Assembly (NCBI GenBank): GCA_014360945.1
Contig: JACIWM010000048.1
Span: 1 to 8,815 of the forward strand
DNA length: 8,815 nucleotides
Source: Candidatus Bipolaricaulota bacterium
GTDB lineage: Bacteria; Bipolaricaulota; Bipolaricaulia; Bipolaricaulales; Bipolaricaulaceae
Direction: 5' to 3'
How positions within the stretch are numbered: position 1 is the first letter of the stretch; each line of letters starts with the position of its first letter. The position numbers and the translations under genes were made by a program. Below the pieces are notes generated by a model. The model did not search any database. It saw only the letters and a program-made list of their open reading frames with translations, and was not told where the DNA came from. Below, in pieces: positions 1 to 7,199 of the stretch.

Positions 1-983
<983 letters not shown>

Positions 984-992
984 TTTTCCTCC

Positions 993-1580
993 TCATTTCC
1001 CGCGGATGCGGGCGCGAATAGCTTCCATGTTCTTCTCCACCACCGCGGAAAGCTCCTTGTAGAGGGAGCGACCGTGGGAATCCATGGCCACCACAAGGGG
1101 TCCGAATTTTTCCACCTCGAAAACCCAAATAGCTTCCGGGATCCCCAGTTCCTCAAGCCAATGCACTTCCCGAACCCTCTTTATGGCCTGGGCCGCGAGA
1201 ACCCCGGCTCCACCGGTGAAATGAGCATAGACCGCGCCTACCTCGGAGAGGGCAGCCAAGGTTTTTTCGCCCATACCGCCTTTTCCCACGATTACCCGCG
1301 GCTTAAAGCGGCGCAGGAACTCGGCTTCGAAAAGCTCCATGCGTGCGGAGGTGGTGGGACCGGCGGCCACCACTTCCCACTCCGCGCCCTTTTTCTGCAC
1401 CACCGGCCCGCAGTGGAAGATGGCCAGACCCTCTAAAGGAATGGGTGAGCCGCGCTCCAACATTTTCTTATGAGCCGCGTCGCGGGCGGTGATCAAAAGA
1501 CCGCTTAGATAAAAAACGTCGCCCGCCCTTAGCTTTCGTACCTCGCTTTCCCCAATCGGCGTCGTAAGCACACGTTCCAT
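993..1580 (-). CDS. Class I (Fe-S) fumarate hydratase, beta subunit
   Basis: C-terminal half of the oxygen-sensitive [4Fe-4S] fumarase, which hydrates fumarate to (S)-malate; here it is a separate 195-residue subunit partnering the gene upstream. Motifs seen: TARDAAHKK (residues 31-39), an HCGPVV segment, AGPTTSARM, VGKGGM and, near the C-terminus, DSHGRSLY, all typical of the fumarase/tartrate dehydratase beta family. Two starts are possible: GTG at 1586 or ATG at 1580. I prefer the ATG because the G-rich GAGGGGGTG lies just upstream at suitable spacing, while the GTG falls inside that Shine-Dalgarno-like run. L(+)-tartrate dehydratase beta is the alternative family member. The malic enzyme, 2-oxoglutarate oxidoreductase and SDH/FRD neighbours favour fumarase. 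Unlike most junctions in this operon, it is separated from its alpha partner by about 100 bp holding a repeat hairpin. Confidence 0.93.
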   Translation of the reverse strand: MERVLTTPIGESEVRKLRAGDVFYLSGLLITARDAAHKKMLERGSPIPLEGLAIFHCGPVVQKKGAEWEVVAAGPTTSARMELFEAEFLRRFKPRVIVGKGGMGEKTLAALSEVGAVYAHFTGGAGVLAAQAIKRVREVHWLEELGIPEAIWVFEVEKFGPLVVAMDSHGRSLYKELSAVVEKNMEAIRARIRGK

Positions 1581-1583
1581 TTT

Positions 1584-1592
1584 CACCCCCTC
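1584..1592 (-). promoter_or_regulatory. Ribosome binding site deciding the fumarase beta start
   Basis: On the minus strand GAGGGGGTG is followed by AAA and the ATG at 1580. It is the only plausible Shine-Dalgarno sequence here and it lies at the edge of the repeat element whose hairpin is at 1600-1622, so the repeat appears to supply or adjoin the ribosome binding site. Confidence 0.5.
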
Positions 1593-1599
1593 ACCCTAG

Positions 1600-1622
1600 C
1601 CCTCTCCCCTTGGGGGAGAGGG
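1600..1622. repeat. GC-rich REP-like palindrome in the fumarase alpha-beta spacer
   Basis: CCCTCTCCCC (1600-1609) pairs perfectly with GGGGAGAGGG (1613-1622) around a 3-base loop, giving a strong 10-bp hairpin on either strand. The flank 1587-1599 continues the C-rich CCCTCACCCTAG style common in dispersed palindromic repeats of many bacterial genomes; that last point is recollection, not something shown in the window. No T-run follows the hairpin in the direction of transcription, so it is a poor intrinsic terminator. It ends about 19 nt before the fumarase beta ATG and could affect mRNA processing or translation. The rest of the spacer, 1623-1682, shows nothing recognisable. Confidence 0.75.
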
Positions 1623-1682
1623 ATTTGGGGATTGAAGTGCCCCTGTCCCCTTGAAACTTCCTCCACTCTCATTGTTTCAGAG

Positions 1683-2537
1683 TCACTGCGATACGGTGAC
1701 CGAACCGTCAGGGTGAATGCGCACACTGGCGCGCCGATGAGCCCAACATTGCACCACGATGCCCACGGGAAGGGAAGCCGGGTGCCGATGGGCATATTCC
1801 ACATGTACCGCCAAAACCGTAGTCTTTCCGCCCAATCCCATGGGGCCAACCCCGGAGGCGTTGATGAGCTCCTCGAGTTCCGCTTCCAGCGCGGCCACCT
1901 CCGGCTCCGGATGCCGCTCCTTTAGGGGGCGAAGGAGCGCGATTTTCCCAAGCTTCAAAGCCAAATCAGCTCCGCCGCCAATTCCCACCCCCACGACCGT
2001 GGGCGGGCAAGGAAGGCCGCCACAGCTCACAATGTGCTCCACCACCGCCTCTTTGATCCCCCGAAGCCCTACTCCCGGAGGAAGCATCTTCAAAGCGCAA
2101 CAGTTTTCCGAGCCGCCCCCTTTGGGAAGAATATGGATCTCTACGGAATTTCCAGGCACAGGCTCCCAAGTCACCGCGGGAATATATCGTCCGGTGTTGT
2201 CGCCCGGATTCTTTCCGGTGAACGGGTGCACGGTGTTCGGCCGAAGGGGCACATTCTTTGTGGCCTTGCGCACCGCCTCGGGAATGGCGGAGAAGATCTC
2301 GTCAAGGCGGGGAAAATCGAGGCCGAAGCGTACGAAGAACGTGGGCGTACCCGTATCCTGGCAGATCGGAAGTTTTCCGGCCTTGGCCATTTCCACGTTT
2401 TTCAGGATGGCTTCGAGCTGCACCCGCGCCGGCCCCTCTTCCCGGTCCCGCGCCTCCCTTAAAGCCTGCACCACATCCTCGGGAAGGATCGTGGCCGCCC
2501 GGGCTAACGCTTCCGCCAACGTCTCCACTAACCCCAT
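1683..2537 (-). CDS. Class I (Fe-S) fumarate hydratase, alpha subunit
   Basis: N-terminal, cluster-bearing part of the two-subunit class I fumarase; 284 residues is the usual size for the separate alpha chain. The three expected cluster-cysteine regions are present: PICQDTGTP (C59), GGGSENCC (C146/C147) and SCGGLPCPPT (C172/C177). Other family signatures are VHPFTGKNPGDNTGRYIP (103-120, with the basic and polar substrate region), GVGIGGGAD (183-191) and GPMGLGGKTT in the C-terminal third. The ATG at 2537 directly follows the korB TGA (TGAATG), with GGGGGTGG upstream, so translation is probably coupled to korB. The protein alone would be inactive and needs the beta subunit encoded next. Tartrate dehydratase alpha is the main alternative, made less likely by the TCA-type neighbourhood. 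Confidence 0.94.
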   Translation of the reverse strand: MGLVETLAEALARAATILPEDVVQALREARDREEGPARVQLEAILKNVEMAKAGKLPICQDTGTPTFFVRFGLDFPRLDEIFSAIPEAVRKATKNVPLRPNTVHPFTGKNPGDNTGRYIPAVTWEPVPGNSVEIHILPKGGGSENCCALKMLPPGVGLRGIKEAVVEHIVSCGGLPCPPTVVGVGIGGGADLALKLGKIALLRPLKERHPEPEVAALEAELEELINASGVGPMGLGGKTTVLAVHVEYAHRHPASLPVGIVVQCWAHRRASVRIHPDGSVTVSQ

Positions 2538-3404
2538 TCATCCACCCCCTAATTCCCGCACTTTTTCTTGGTACAGCTCCAAATATGTGGGTTTCTCGAT
2601 ATCCACGAACTTTCCCACCAGGAAAGGTTTTCCGGGCACGATGTCCGCGTCCTTGGGATCGGCTCCGTGGCGGATGATCATGTGCTCCTGGTAGTAGCGG
2701 AGTTCATCCAAGGCCTCGCCCAGGCGGTTGCGGCGTCCGTAGTTGGTGGGGCACGGGGAGAGGACCTCCACGAACGTGAATCCTTTGTGGGAGAGGGCTT
2801 CCACGAAGGCTTTCTCCAAGCGGCGACCATCGAGGGTGGTACAGCGGGCCACATACGTGGCCCCGGCAGAGGCCGCCAAATGCACGAGGTTGAAGGGGTG
2901 CTCAAAGTTCCCAAAAGGACTGGTGGTGGTGCGCGCGCCCACGGGCGTAGTGGGGCCCAGTTGCCCTCCGGTCATTCCGTAGTTGAAGTTGTTCACACAG
3001 ATCACGGCGATGTCCATGTTTCGACGGGCTGCGTGGATGAAGTGATTTCCGCCAATGGCGAAGAGGTCGCCGTCCCCGGAGAACACGATCACATGAAGAT
3101 CGGGCTTGGCAAGCTTCAGCCCCGTGGCAAAAGGAATGGCTCGGCCGTGGGTGGTGTGGTAGGTATCGAGCTTGAGGTATCCGGCCACCCGTCCGGCACA
3201 GCCGATCCCAGAGACCACAGCAATGGAATCCGGATCCCAACCAAGGTTCTCGAAGGCGTAAAGAAGAGCGGAAAGGGCTGTGCCAAGGCCGCAGCCGGAG
3301 CACCAGATGTGGGGAAGGCGGTCGGTGCGCAGCCATTTCTCCAGGGGATGCCGAGCCTCACGGACAACCTCGGGGAGAGCCTTTTCTTTTTCCTTCACCG
3401 GCAT
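2538..3404 (-). CDS. korB: 2-oxoglutarate:ferredoxin oxidoreductase, beta subunit (TPP-binding)
   Basis: Thiamine-diphosphate-binding subunit of the enzyme that interconverts 2-oxoglutarate + CoA with succinyl-CoA + CO2, using ferredoxin. At 288 residues it has the family length. Visible: HIWCSGCGLG (32-41), a GIGCAGR segment (67-72), the TPP/Mg2+ motif GDGD (110-113) and NNFNYGMTGGQ (138-148) closing the metal site, then PCPTNYGRRN (217-226). The Kor-type order ferredoxin-alpha-beta and the adjacent fumarase and SDH/FRD support 2-oxoglutarate over branched-chain 2-oxoacids, but sequence alone cannot settle substrate. The ATG at 3404 has AGGAGGTG upstream and overlaps the end of korA by 10 bp. 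No gamma subunit follows; fumarase alpha begins immediately after the stop. The protein is cytoplasmic, with no signal peptide or membrane segment. Confidence 0.95.
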   Translation of the reverse strand: MPVKEKEKALPEVVREARHPLEKWLRTDRLPHIWCSGCGLGTALSALLYAFENLGWDPDSIAVVSGIGCAGRVAGYLKLDTYHTTHGRAIPFATGLKLAKPDLHVIVFSGDGDLFAIGGNHFIHAARRNMDIAVICVNNFNYGMTGGQLGPTTPVGARTTTSPFGNFEHPFNLVHLAASAGATYVARCTTLDGRRLEKAFVEALSHKGFTFVEVLSPCPTNYGRRNRLGEALDELRYYQEHMIIRHGADPKDADIVPGKPFLVGKFVDIEKPTYLELYQEKVRELGGG

Positions 3405-4567
3405 TGCCGATACACCTCCTCGATCCCCTGGAAGACCTCTTCGGGAGTGTGGATGCGGCCGCCCGCATGGAACACTCCGTGCACGGGAACTCGACCACGC
3501 ACAGCCCGCTCCACCTCCCGACTCATCTGGCCCAGGTTCAATTCCACGACAACAATCCCTTTGACCCGCTGAGCCAAGCGGAAGATGGCCTCGTCCGGAA
3601 ATGGCCAGGCCGTGATGAGCCGGAAGAGCCCGGCCTTGATCCCCGCTTTCCGGGCAAGCTCAATTCCCCCCAGGGAAACGCGGGCGGAAATGCCGTAGGA
3701 CACCACGGCGATCTCCGCGTCCTCAAGTTGGACTTCCTCGTAGAACGTGTATTCGTGGGGAAAGAGTCGGACTTTATCCACAAGTCTTCTCACCAGCCGA
3801 TCATGGGCCTCCGGGGACATATCGGGGTAGCCGCGTTCATCGTGGGTGAGGCCGGTGACGTGCACGCGGTAGCCCTCCCCTGCGCAGGCCATGGGCGGAA
3901 CAAGGTCGGGCTCGGGTTTATAGGGCAGAAATTCCTCCGGCGGAACCTTCGGTTTTCGGCGCGGGGCCTCCGGAACCTCCGGTGGAATCTCCACCCGCTC
4001 GTACATATGGCCCACGACCTCGTCCGTCATGATGAGAACAGGAACACGGAAACGTTCGGAAAGGGCGAAGGCCTTTACCGTGAGATCGAAGGCTTCTTGA
4101 GGGGAGGCGGGGCAGAGGGCGATGATCTCGTAGTGGCCATGAGAACCCCAGCGGGCCTGCATCATGTCCCCTTGGGCAACAAGGGTGGGGAGGCCGGTGG
4201 ATGGTGCCCCGCGCTGGACATTCACAATCACGCACGGCGTTTCCGTCATCACCGCCAATCCCAGGTTTTCCATCATGAGGGAGAAGCCCGGGCCGGAGGT
4301 AGCGGTCATGGACTTCATCCCCGCCCAAGAGGCACCCAAAATCGCAGCGATGGCGGCGATCTCGTCCTCCATCTGGATGAACATCCCGCCCACGCGCGGC
4401 AGCCTCCACGAAAGCCTCTCGGCGATCTCCGATTGGGGCGTGATGGGATAGGCTGCGAAGAAGCGGCAGCCCGCGGCGATGGCCCCTTCGGCGATGGCCT
4501 CATCGCCATTCATGAAGTGCACACCCGACAAGATCGGGGACGCGCGACGCGTGATCGGTGTGCTCAT
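3395..4567 (-). CDS. korA: 2-oxoglutarate:ferredoxin oxidoreductase, alpha subunit
   Basis: Pyrimidine-binding alpha chain of the 2-oxoglutarate:ferredoxin oxidoreductase, 390 residues. The core begins at NGDEAIAEGA (20-29) and continues with AYPITPQSE (39-47), QMEDE (65-69), TSGPGFSLM (90-98), VQRGAPSTGLPT (117-128) and TDE (181-183); a C-terminal domain II follows with SYGISAR and a GIVVVELNLGQM segment. The start overlaps the korD stop by 4 bp (ATGA), with a modest GGTGA just upstream. Odd point: residues 1-18 are an extension relative to the family core. Residues 3-12 (TPITRRASPI) are encoded by a degenerate TCACNNN heptad array at 4534-4561, closely matching the repeat-encoded N-terminus of the HdrB-like protein. 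An internal ATG at 4513 or GTG at 4522 would give a conventional N-terminus but has no good ribosome binding site. Confidence 0.95.
   Translation of the reverse strand: MSTPITRRASPILSGVHFMNGDEAIAEGAIAAGCRFFAAYPITPQSEIAERLSWRLPRVGGMFIQMEDEIAAIAAILGASWAGMKSMTATSGPGFSLMMENLGLAVMTETPCVIVNVQRGAPSTGLPTLVAQGDMMQARWGSHGHYEIIALCPASPQEAFDLTVKAFALSERFRVPVLIMTDEVVGHMYERVEIPPEVPEAPRRKPKVPPEEFLPYKPEPDLVPPMACAGEGYRVHVTGLTHDERGYPDMSPEAHDRLVRRLVDKVRLFPHEYTFYEEVQLEDAEIAVVSYGISARVSLGGIELARKAGIKAGLFRLITAWPFPDEAIFRLAQRVKGIVVVELNLGQMSREVERAVRGRVPVHGVFHAGGRIHTPEEVFQGIEEVYRQCR
4534..4561 (-). repeat. Degenerate TCACNNN heptad array inside the korA 5' end
   Basis: Read on the minus strand, 4561-4534 divides into four 7-bp units: ACACCGA, TCACGCG, TCGCGCG and TCCCCGA. 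The second matches a unit of both arrays near 8.0-8.5 kb exactly. Over the 15 bases beginning CACCGATCAC the match to 8471-8485 has a single mismatch. It lies in frame just after the korA ATG. I read it as a decayed solo copy of the array that flanks the four-helix-bundle gene. Confidence 0.6.
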
Positions 4568-4836
4568 GGCTCACCGCCCTTTTCCTCGCTTTCCTCGATC
4601 CAGATGGCGAAATCAGGGCAGATTCGCTCGCAAAAACCGCAGAGCACACAGGCCTCCGGATCCACCACTTCCGGCGGGTGATAGCCCTTATCGTTGAAGT
4701 GGGAAGCCTGGGCGAGAACTTTTTTGGGGCAGAACTCCACACAAAAGCCGCAGCCCTTGCAAAACTCTTCCAGGACGTAGATATAACCTTTCGGCACTTT
4801 CCACCGTTTGGCCACGCGCTCCTTCGTCTCGTTCAT
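4564..4836 (-). CDS. korD: 2x[4Fe-4S] ferredoxin subunit of 2-oxoglutarate oxidoreductase
   Basis: Small dicluster ferredoxin of 90 residues carrying electrons to or from the KorAB active site. Two complete [4Fe-4S] motifs are visible: C26-K-G-C29-G-F-C32-V-E-F-C36-P and C63-V-L-C66-G-F-C69-E-R-I-C73-P, separated by the roughly 26-residue insert typical of KorD/OorD-type delta chains (KGYHPPEVVDPEAC). The KGC and GF residues around the cysteines fit a bacterial-type low-potential ferredoxin. It overlaps the flavoprotein gene before it (ATGA, 4833-4836) and korA after it (4564-4567), which implies tight translational coupling. It is likely also the electron link between KorAB and the other Fe-S proteins of the operon, but that is inference. 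Confidence 0.94.
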   Translation of the reverse strand: MNETKERVAKRWKVPKGYIYVLEEFCKGCGFCVEFCPKKVLAQASHFNDKGYHPPEVVDPEACVLCGFCERICPDFAIWIEESEEKGGEP

Positions 4837-6488
4837 AGGAGGTCCACCACCCTGGCCAGGGTTTTCTTTCCGCGGTAGTCGGGAAGGAGCAGGGGGGCCC
4901 GGCGGGTCTCAGGGATCCCCGCGCGCTTCAGTTCTTCCACAAACCTCTCCACGTGGCGGAGGGAAAGCTGTCCTACGCGAGCCTTTTTGGCCCACTCCGC
5001 CGCGGCCTGTCCGGCCCGCCGGCCAAACACGTTGTAATCGAGAAGGGAGTTGCCCATGAGGCGGTTCTTCCCGTGCACCCCGCCTTCCACCTCGCCGGCC
5101 GCAAAAAGCCCGGGAATCCCGGTCCAACCGTGTTCGTCGATCACCACCCCGCCGTTTTGATAGTGGAGGGTGGGGTAAACGAGGATCGGTTCTTTTGTCG
5201 GGTCGATGCCAAAGCGGATGTACATGCGGTAGATCGAGGAAAGAGCTCGCTGGAACGTGCCTTTACCGTGGATCATGTCCACCATGGGCGTATCCAGCCA
5301 GATACCCACCATTCCGGTGGGCGTGACCACGCCCAGTCCCCGGCCGTCTTTCTCCGGAGGGAGGCATTCCCGGATGTACGCGGCGCTTTCCACATCCCGT
5401 GGCTCCAACGGATGCACAAAAAGCTCGCCCAAAGCGTTCACGGGCTGAGCTCCCAGTCCCCGCACTTTTTCGGTGATAAGAAGCCCCACAATTTGCTCAG
5501 GGAAGGCCGCGCCGGTAGGGTGATACTGTACGGAATCGAGATCCCGAAGTTTCGCGCCCACGCGATAGGCGAGGACGAGGCCATCGGCAGTGGCTCCGTA
5601 ATGGTTGGTGGTGGGAAAGCCCTGGATGTGGAGGCGGCCCCAGCCGCCGGTGGCCAGAATCGTGGCCTTGGCCCGCACGATCTTGTATTCCTCAGTTTCC
5701 AGGTTCCACACAATCGCGCCCGCCACCTGCCCGAACTCGTCGGTGAGAAGCTCCACGGCCGGATGGAACTCCAAGACCGGAATCCCCAAGTTTCGCGCCT
5801 CGTCCCGCAGGACCCGCATGATCTCAAGGCCCGTGTAGTCCTTGCAAGAATGCATGCGCTTTTTGGATGTTCCCCCACCATGGATGGTGATCATCGTGCC
5901 ATCCTCTTCCTTGTCGTACATCACCCCCAATTCCTCATGCCATTTGATGATGAAGGGCGCGTCCTCCACCAAGGCGCGCACGAGTTTGGGATCGTTGGTG
6001 AAATGTCCGCCGCCTATAGCATCGAGGAAGTGGATGGCCGGGGAATCATGAGGTTTTGTGGCGGCCTGGATCCCTCCTTGAGCCATGATGGAGTTGGAGT
6101 CACCATGGCGAAGTTTGGTGACGATGAGGATGCGGTCGGTAGGGATCCCCGCGTAATGGGCCCAGATGGCCGCGACCGTTCCCGCTCCGCCCCCTCCGAT
6201 CACAAGAACGTCAACATCGTAGTCCACTTGGGAAAGGTCGGTCTTTCCCGGGTCCACCAAGGGATAGGCCTCGAGGAGATCAGCCACTTCGTGGGGTACC
6301 AGTTCCCCGAAGGATGCGCCCACGCGGAGGGGACGCTTTCCCTCGGGCTTATAGTCCGGATGGTAGCGGCGCAGAAGCTCTTCCCGCTCGGCCAAAGAAA
6401 GCCTGGGGAAATTTTTCCCCAAACGGTCCGGCCGGGTCTCTTCCACCCGCCGAATCGATTCCTGCATGTAATCAGGATAGACGCTCAT
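4833..6488 (-). CDS. sdhA: Succinate dehydrogenase/fumarate reductase flavoprotein subunit (TfrA-like)
   Basis: Catalytic FAD subunit interconverting succinate and fumarate, 551 residues. The dinucleotide-binding motif VIGGGGAG is at 96-103 and AQGGI at 136-140. Substrate-site signatures are KKRMHSCKDYTG (209-220), VQYHPTG (320-326), ITEKVRG with the candidate proton-donor Arg343, PTLHYQNGG (439-447, His442) and NRLMGNSL (475-482, Arg476). The position of the covalent-FAD histidine of E. coli FrdA/SdhA is Asn132 (DSNSIMAQGG), so FAD should be non-covalent. About 90 residues precede the FAD motif, where classical SdhA has about 10. Only about 60 residues follow the FGRRAG motif, so most of the usual C-terminal helical domain is missing. 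AGGAGG four to five bases before the ATG fixes the start. The neighbours supply Fe-S and HdrB/HdrC-like partners rather than membrane anchors, pointing to the thiol:fumarate-reductase-like or type E group. Direction in vivo is unknown. Confidence 0.94.
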   Translation of the reverse strand: MSVYPDYMQESIRRVEETRPDRLGKNFPRLSLAEREELLRRYHPDYKPEGKRPLRVGASFGELVPHEVADLLEAYPLVDPGKTDLSQVDYDVDVLVIGGGGAGTVAAIWAHYAGIPTDRILIVTKLRHGDSNSIMAQGGIQAATKPHDSPAIHFLDAIGGGHFTNDPKLVRALVEDAPFIIKWHEELGVMYDKEEDGTMITIHGGGTSKKRMHSCKDYTGLEIMRVLRDEARNLGIPVLEFHPAVELLTDEFGQVAGAIVWNLETEEYKIVRAKATILATGGWGRLHIQGFPTTNHYGATADGLVLAYRVGAKLRDLDSVQYHPTGAAFPEQIVGLLITEKVRGLGAQPVNALGELFVHPLEPRDVESAAYIRECLPPEKDGRGLGVVTPTGMVGIWLDTPMVDMIHGKGTFQRALSSIYRMYIRFGIDPTKEPILVYPTLHYQNGGVVIDEHGWTGIPGLFAAGEVEGGVHGKNRLMGNSLLDYNVFGRRAGQAAAEWAKKARVGQLSLRHVERFVEELKRAGIPETRRAPLLLPDYRGKKTLARVVDLL

Positions 6489-6497
6489 CGCTCCTCC

Positions 6498-7199
6498 TCA
6501 CTCCGGCTCGATCTCCCGGGCTTTATAGAGCTCCCGCAATTCCTCCTCTGTCAGGCTCGTCAGTCGATCGAGCTCCTCTTTGAATTTCCCTTCCTCGATC
6601 TCCCGGACGCGGCGGTGAAGGTGCTCGGCTTTGGGCGCAAGGTACGCTCCGTAAAGGCGGCGGGCGAGCTGCCAAACATGGTAATGAGGGATCTCCGCCG
6701 GGCAGCGCATGGTGCAAAGGCCGCAGGAGAGGCAATCAAACGTGAGTTCCGCGACTTTGGCGACATCCCCGCGCAGCGCGGCTTGCACAGCGTCCATCAC
6801 CTCGAGCCTCTGTGGACAGGATTTGGTACAGGTATTGCAGGCCACACACCGAGCAAGCTCGGGATAGAGGGCAAGAAGGGTCTCGCCGGTTGGTTTTACT
6901 TTTCGAATATCGTAGGGCCGACGTTCAGCGGGGGTGAAGGGCAGGATGGCTAAATACATTCCGTCTTTGACGGTGGTCTGGCATGCAAGATCCGCGTAGA
7001 GCCGATAATCGCCGGGAAGGCGGTACACGGTGGCGCAGGCTCCGCAGAACCCGCCGCGACAGCCCACACCCCGCACCAGGCGGAAACCCGCATACTCCAA
7101 GGCCTTAAGAATGGTGAGCCCGGCCGGAACCTGATAGGCCTGGCCCATGATGTACACCGTCACCATTTCCGGTTTCACTTTCACCTGGACCTCGTCCAT
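6498..7199 (-). CDS. sdhB: Succinate dehydrogenase/fumarate reductase iron-sulfur subunit
   Basis: Electron-transfer subunit partnering the flavoprotein, 233 residues. The N-terminal plant-type [2Fe-2S] domain has C47-x4-C52-x2-C55 and C73 (GVGCRGGFCGAC, then LAC). The C-terminal domain has two full [4Fe-4S] motifs, C118-x2-C121-x2-C124-x3-C128-P and C156-x2-C159-x2-C162-x3-C166-P. Classical SdhB/FrdB has [2Fe-2S], [4Fe-4S] and a [3Fe-4S] site next to quinone; here the last site has its fourth cysteine, as reported for type E enzymes and TfrB. A charged helical tail (about 190-233, rich in Glu/Lys/Arg) follows. The ATG overlaps the hdrB-like stop by one base (TGATG), with GGGGGTGA upstream. 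TfrB of methanogens fuses this protein to a CCG domain; here that domain is the separate upstream gene. Confidence 0.93.
   Translation of the reverse strand: MDEVQVKVKPEMVTVYIMGQAYQVPAGLTILKALEYAGFRLVRGVGCRGGFCGACATVYRLPGDYRLYADLACQTTVKDGMYLAILPFTPAERRPYDIRKVKPTGETLLALYPELARCVACNTCTKSCPQRLEVMDAVQAALRGDVAKVAELTFDCLSCGLCTMRCPAEIPHYHVWQLARRLYGAYLAPKAEHLHRRVREIEEGKFKEELDRLTSLTEEELRELYKAREIEPE

Noticed and set aside
1600..1622. Hairpin as an intrinsic terminator between the fumarase genes
   Set aside because: No U-run follows in the transcript, and termination here would separate the two subunits of one enzyme.
1583..1849. An 88-codon minus-strand frame in the fumarase spacer
   Set aside because: Most of it is an out-of-frame reading of the fumarase alpha 3' end and the rest is the repeat, with no protein-like features.
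993..2537. L(+)-tartrate dehydratase instead of fumarase
   Set aside because: The families are close and this cannot be wholly excluded, but malic enzyme, Kor and SDH/FRD neighbours fit fumarase far better.
3404..4681. Plus-strand open frame of 425 codons opposite korA and korD
   Set aside because: Shadow of korA, which has a full set of TPP-oxidoreductase motifs; there is no ribosome binding site or recognisable domain in the plus-strand product.
4953..6953. A very long plus-strand open frame (666 codons) opposite the SDH/FRD genes
   Set aside because: It is antisense to two strongly recognised genes and its translation shows no family motifs. Codon bias at this GC content readily keeps such a frame open.
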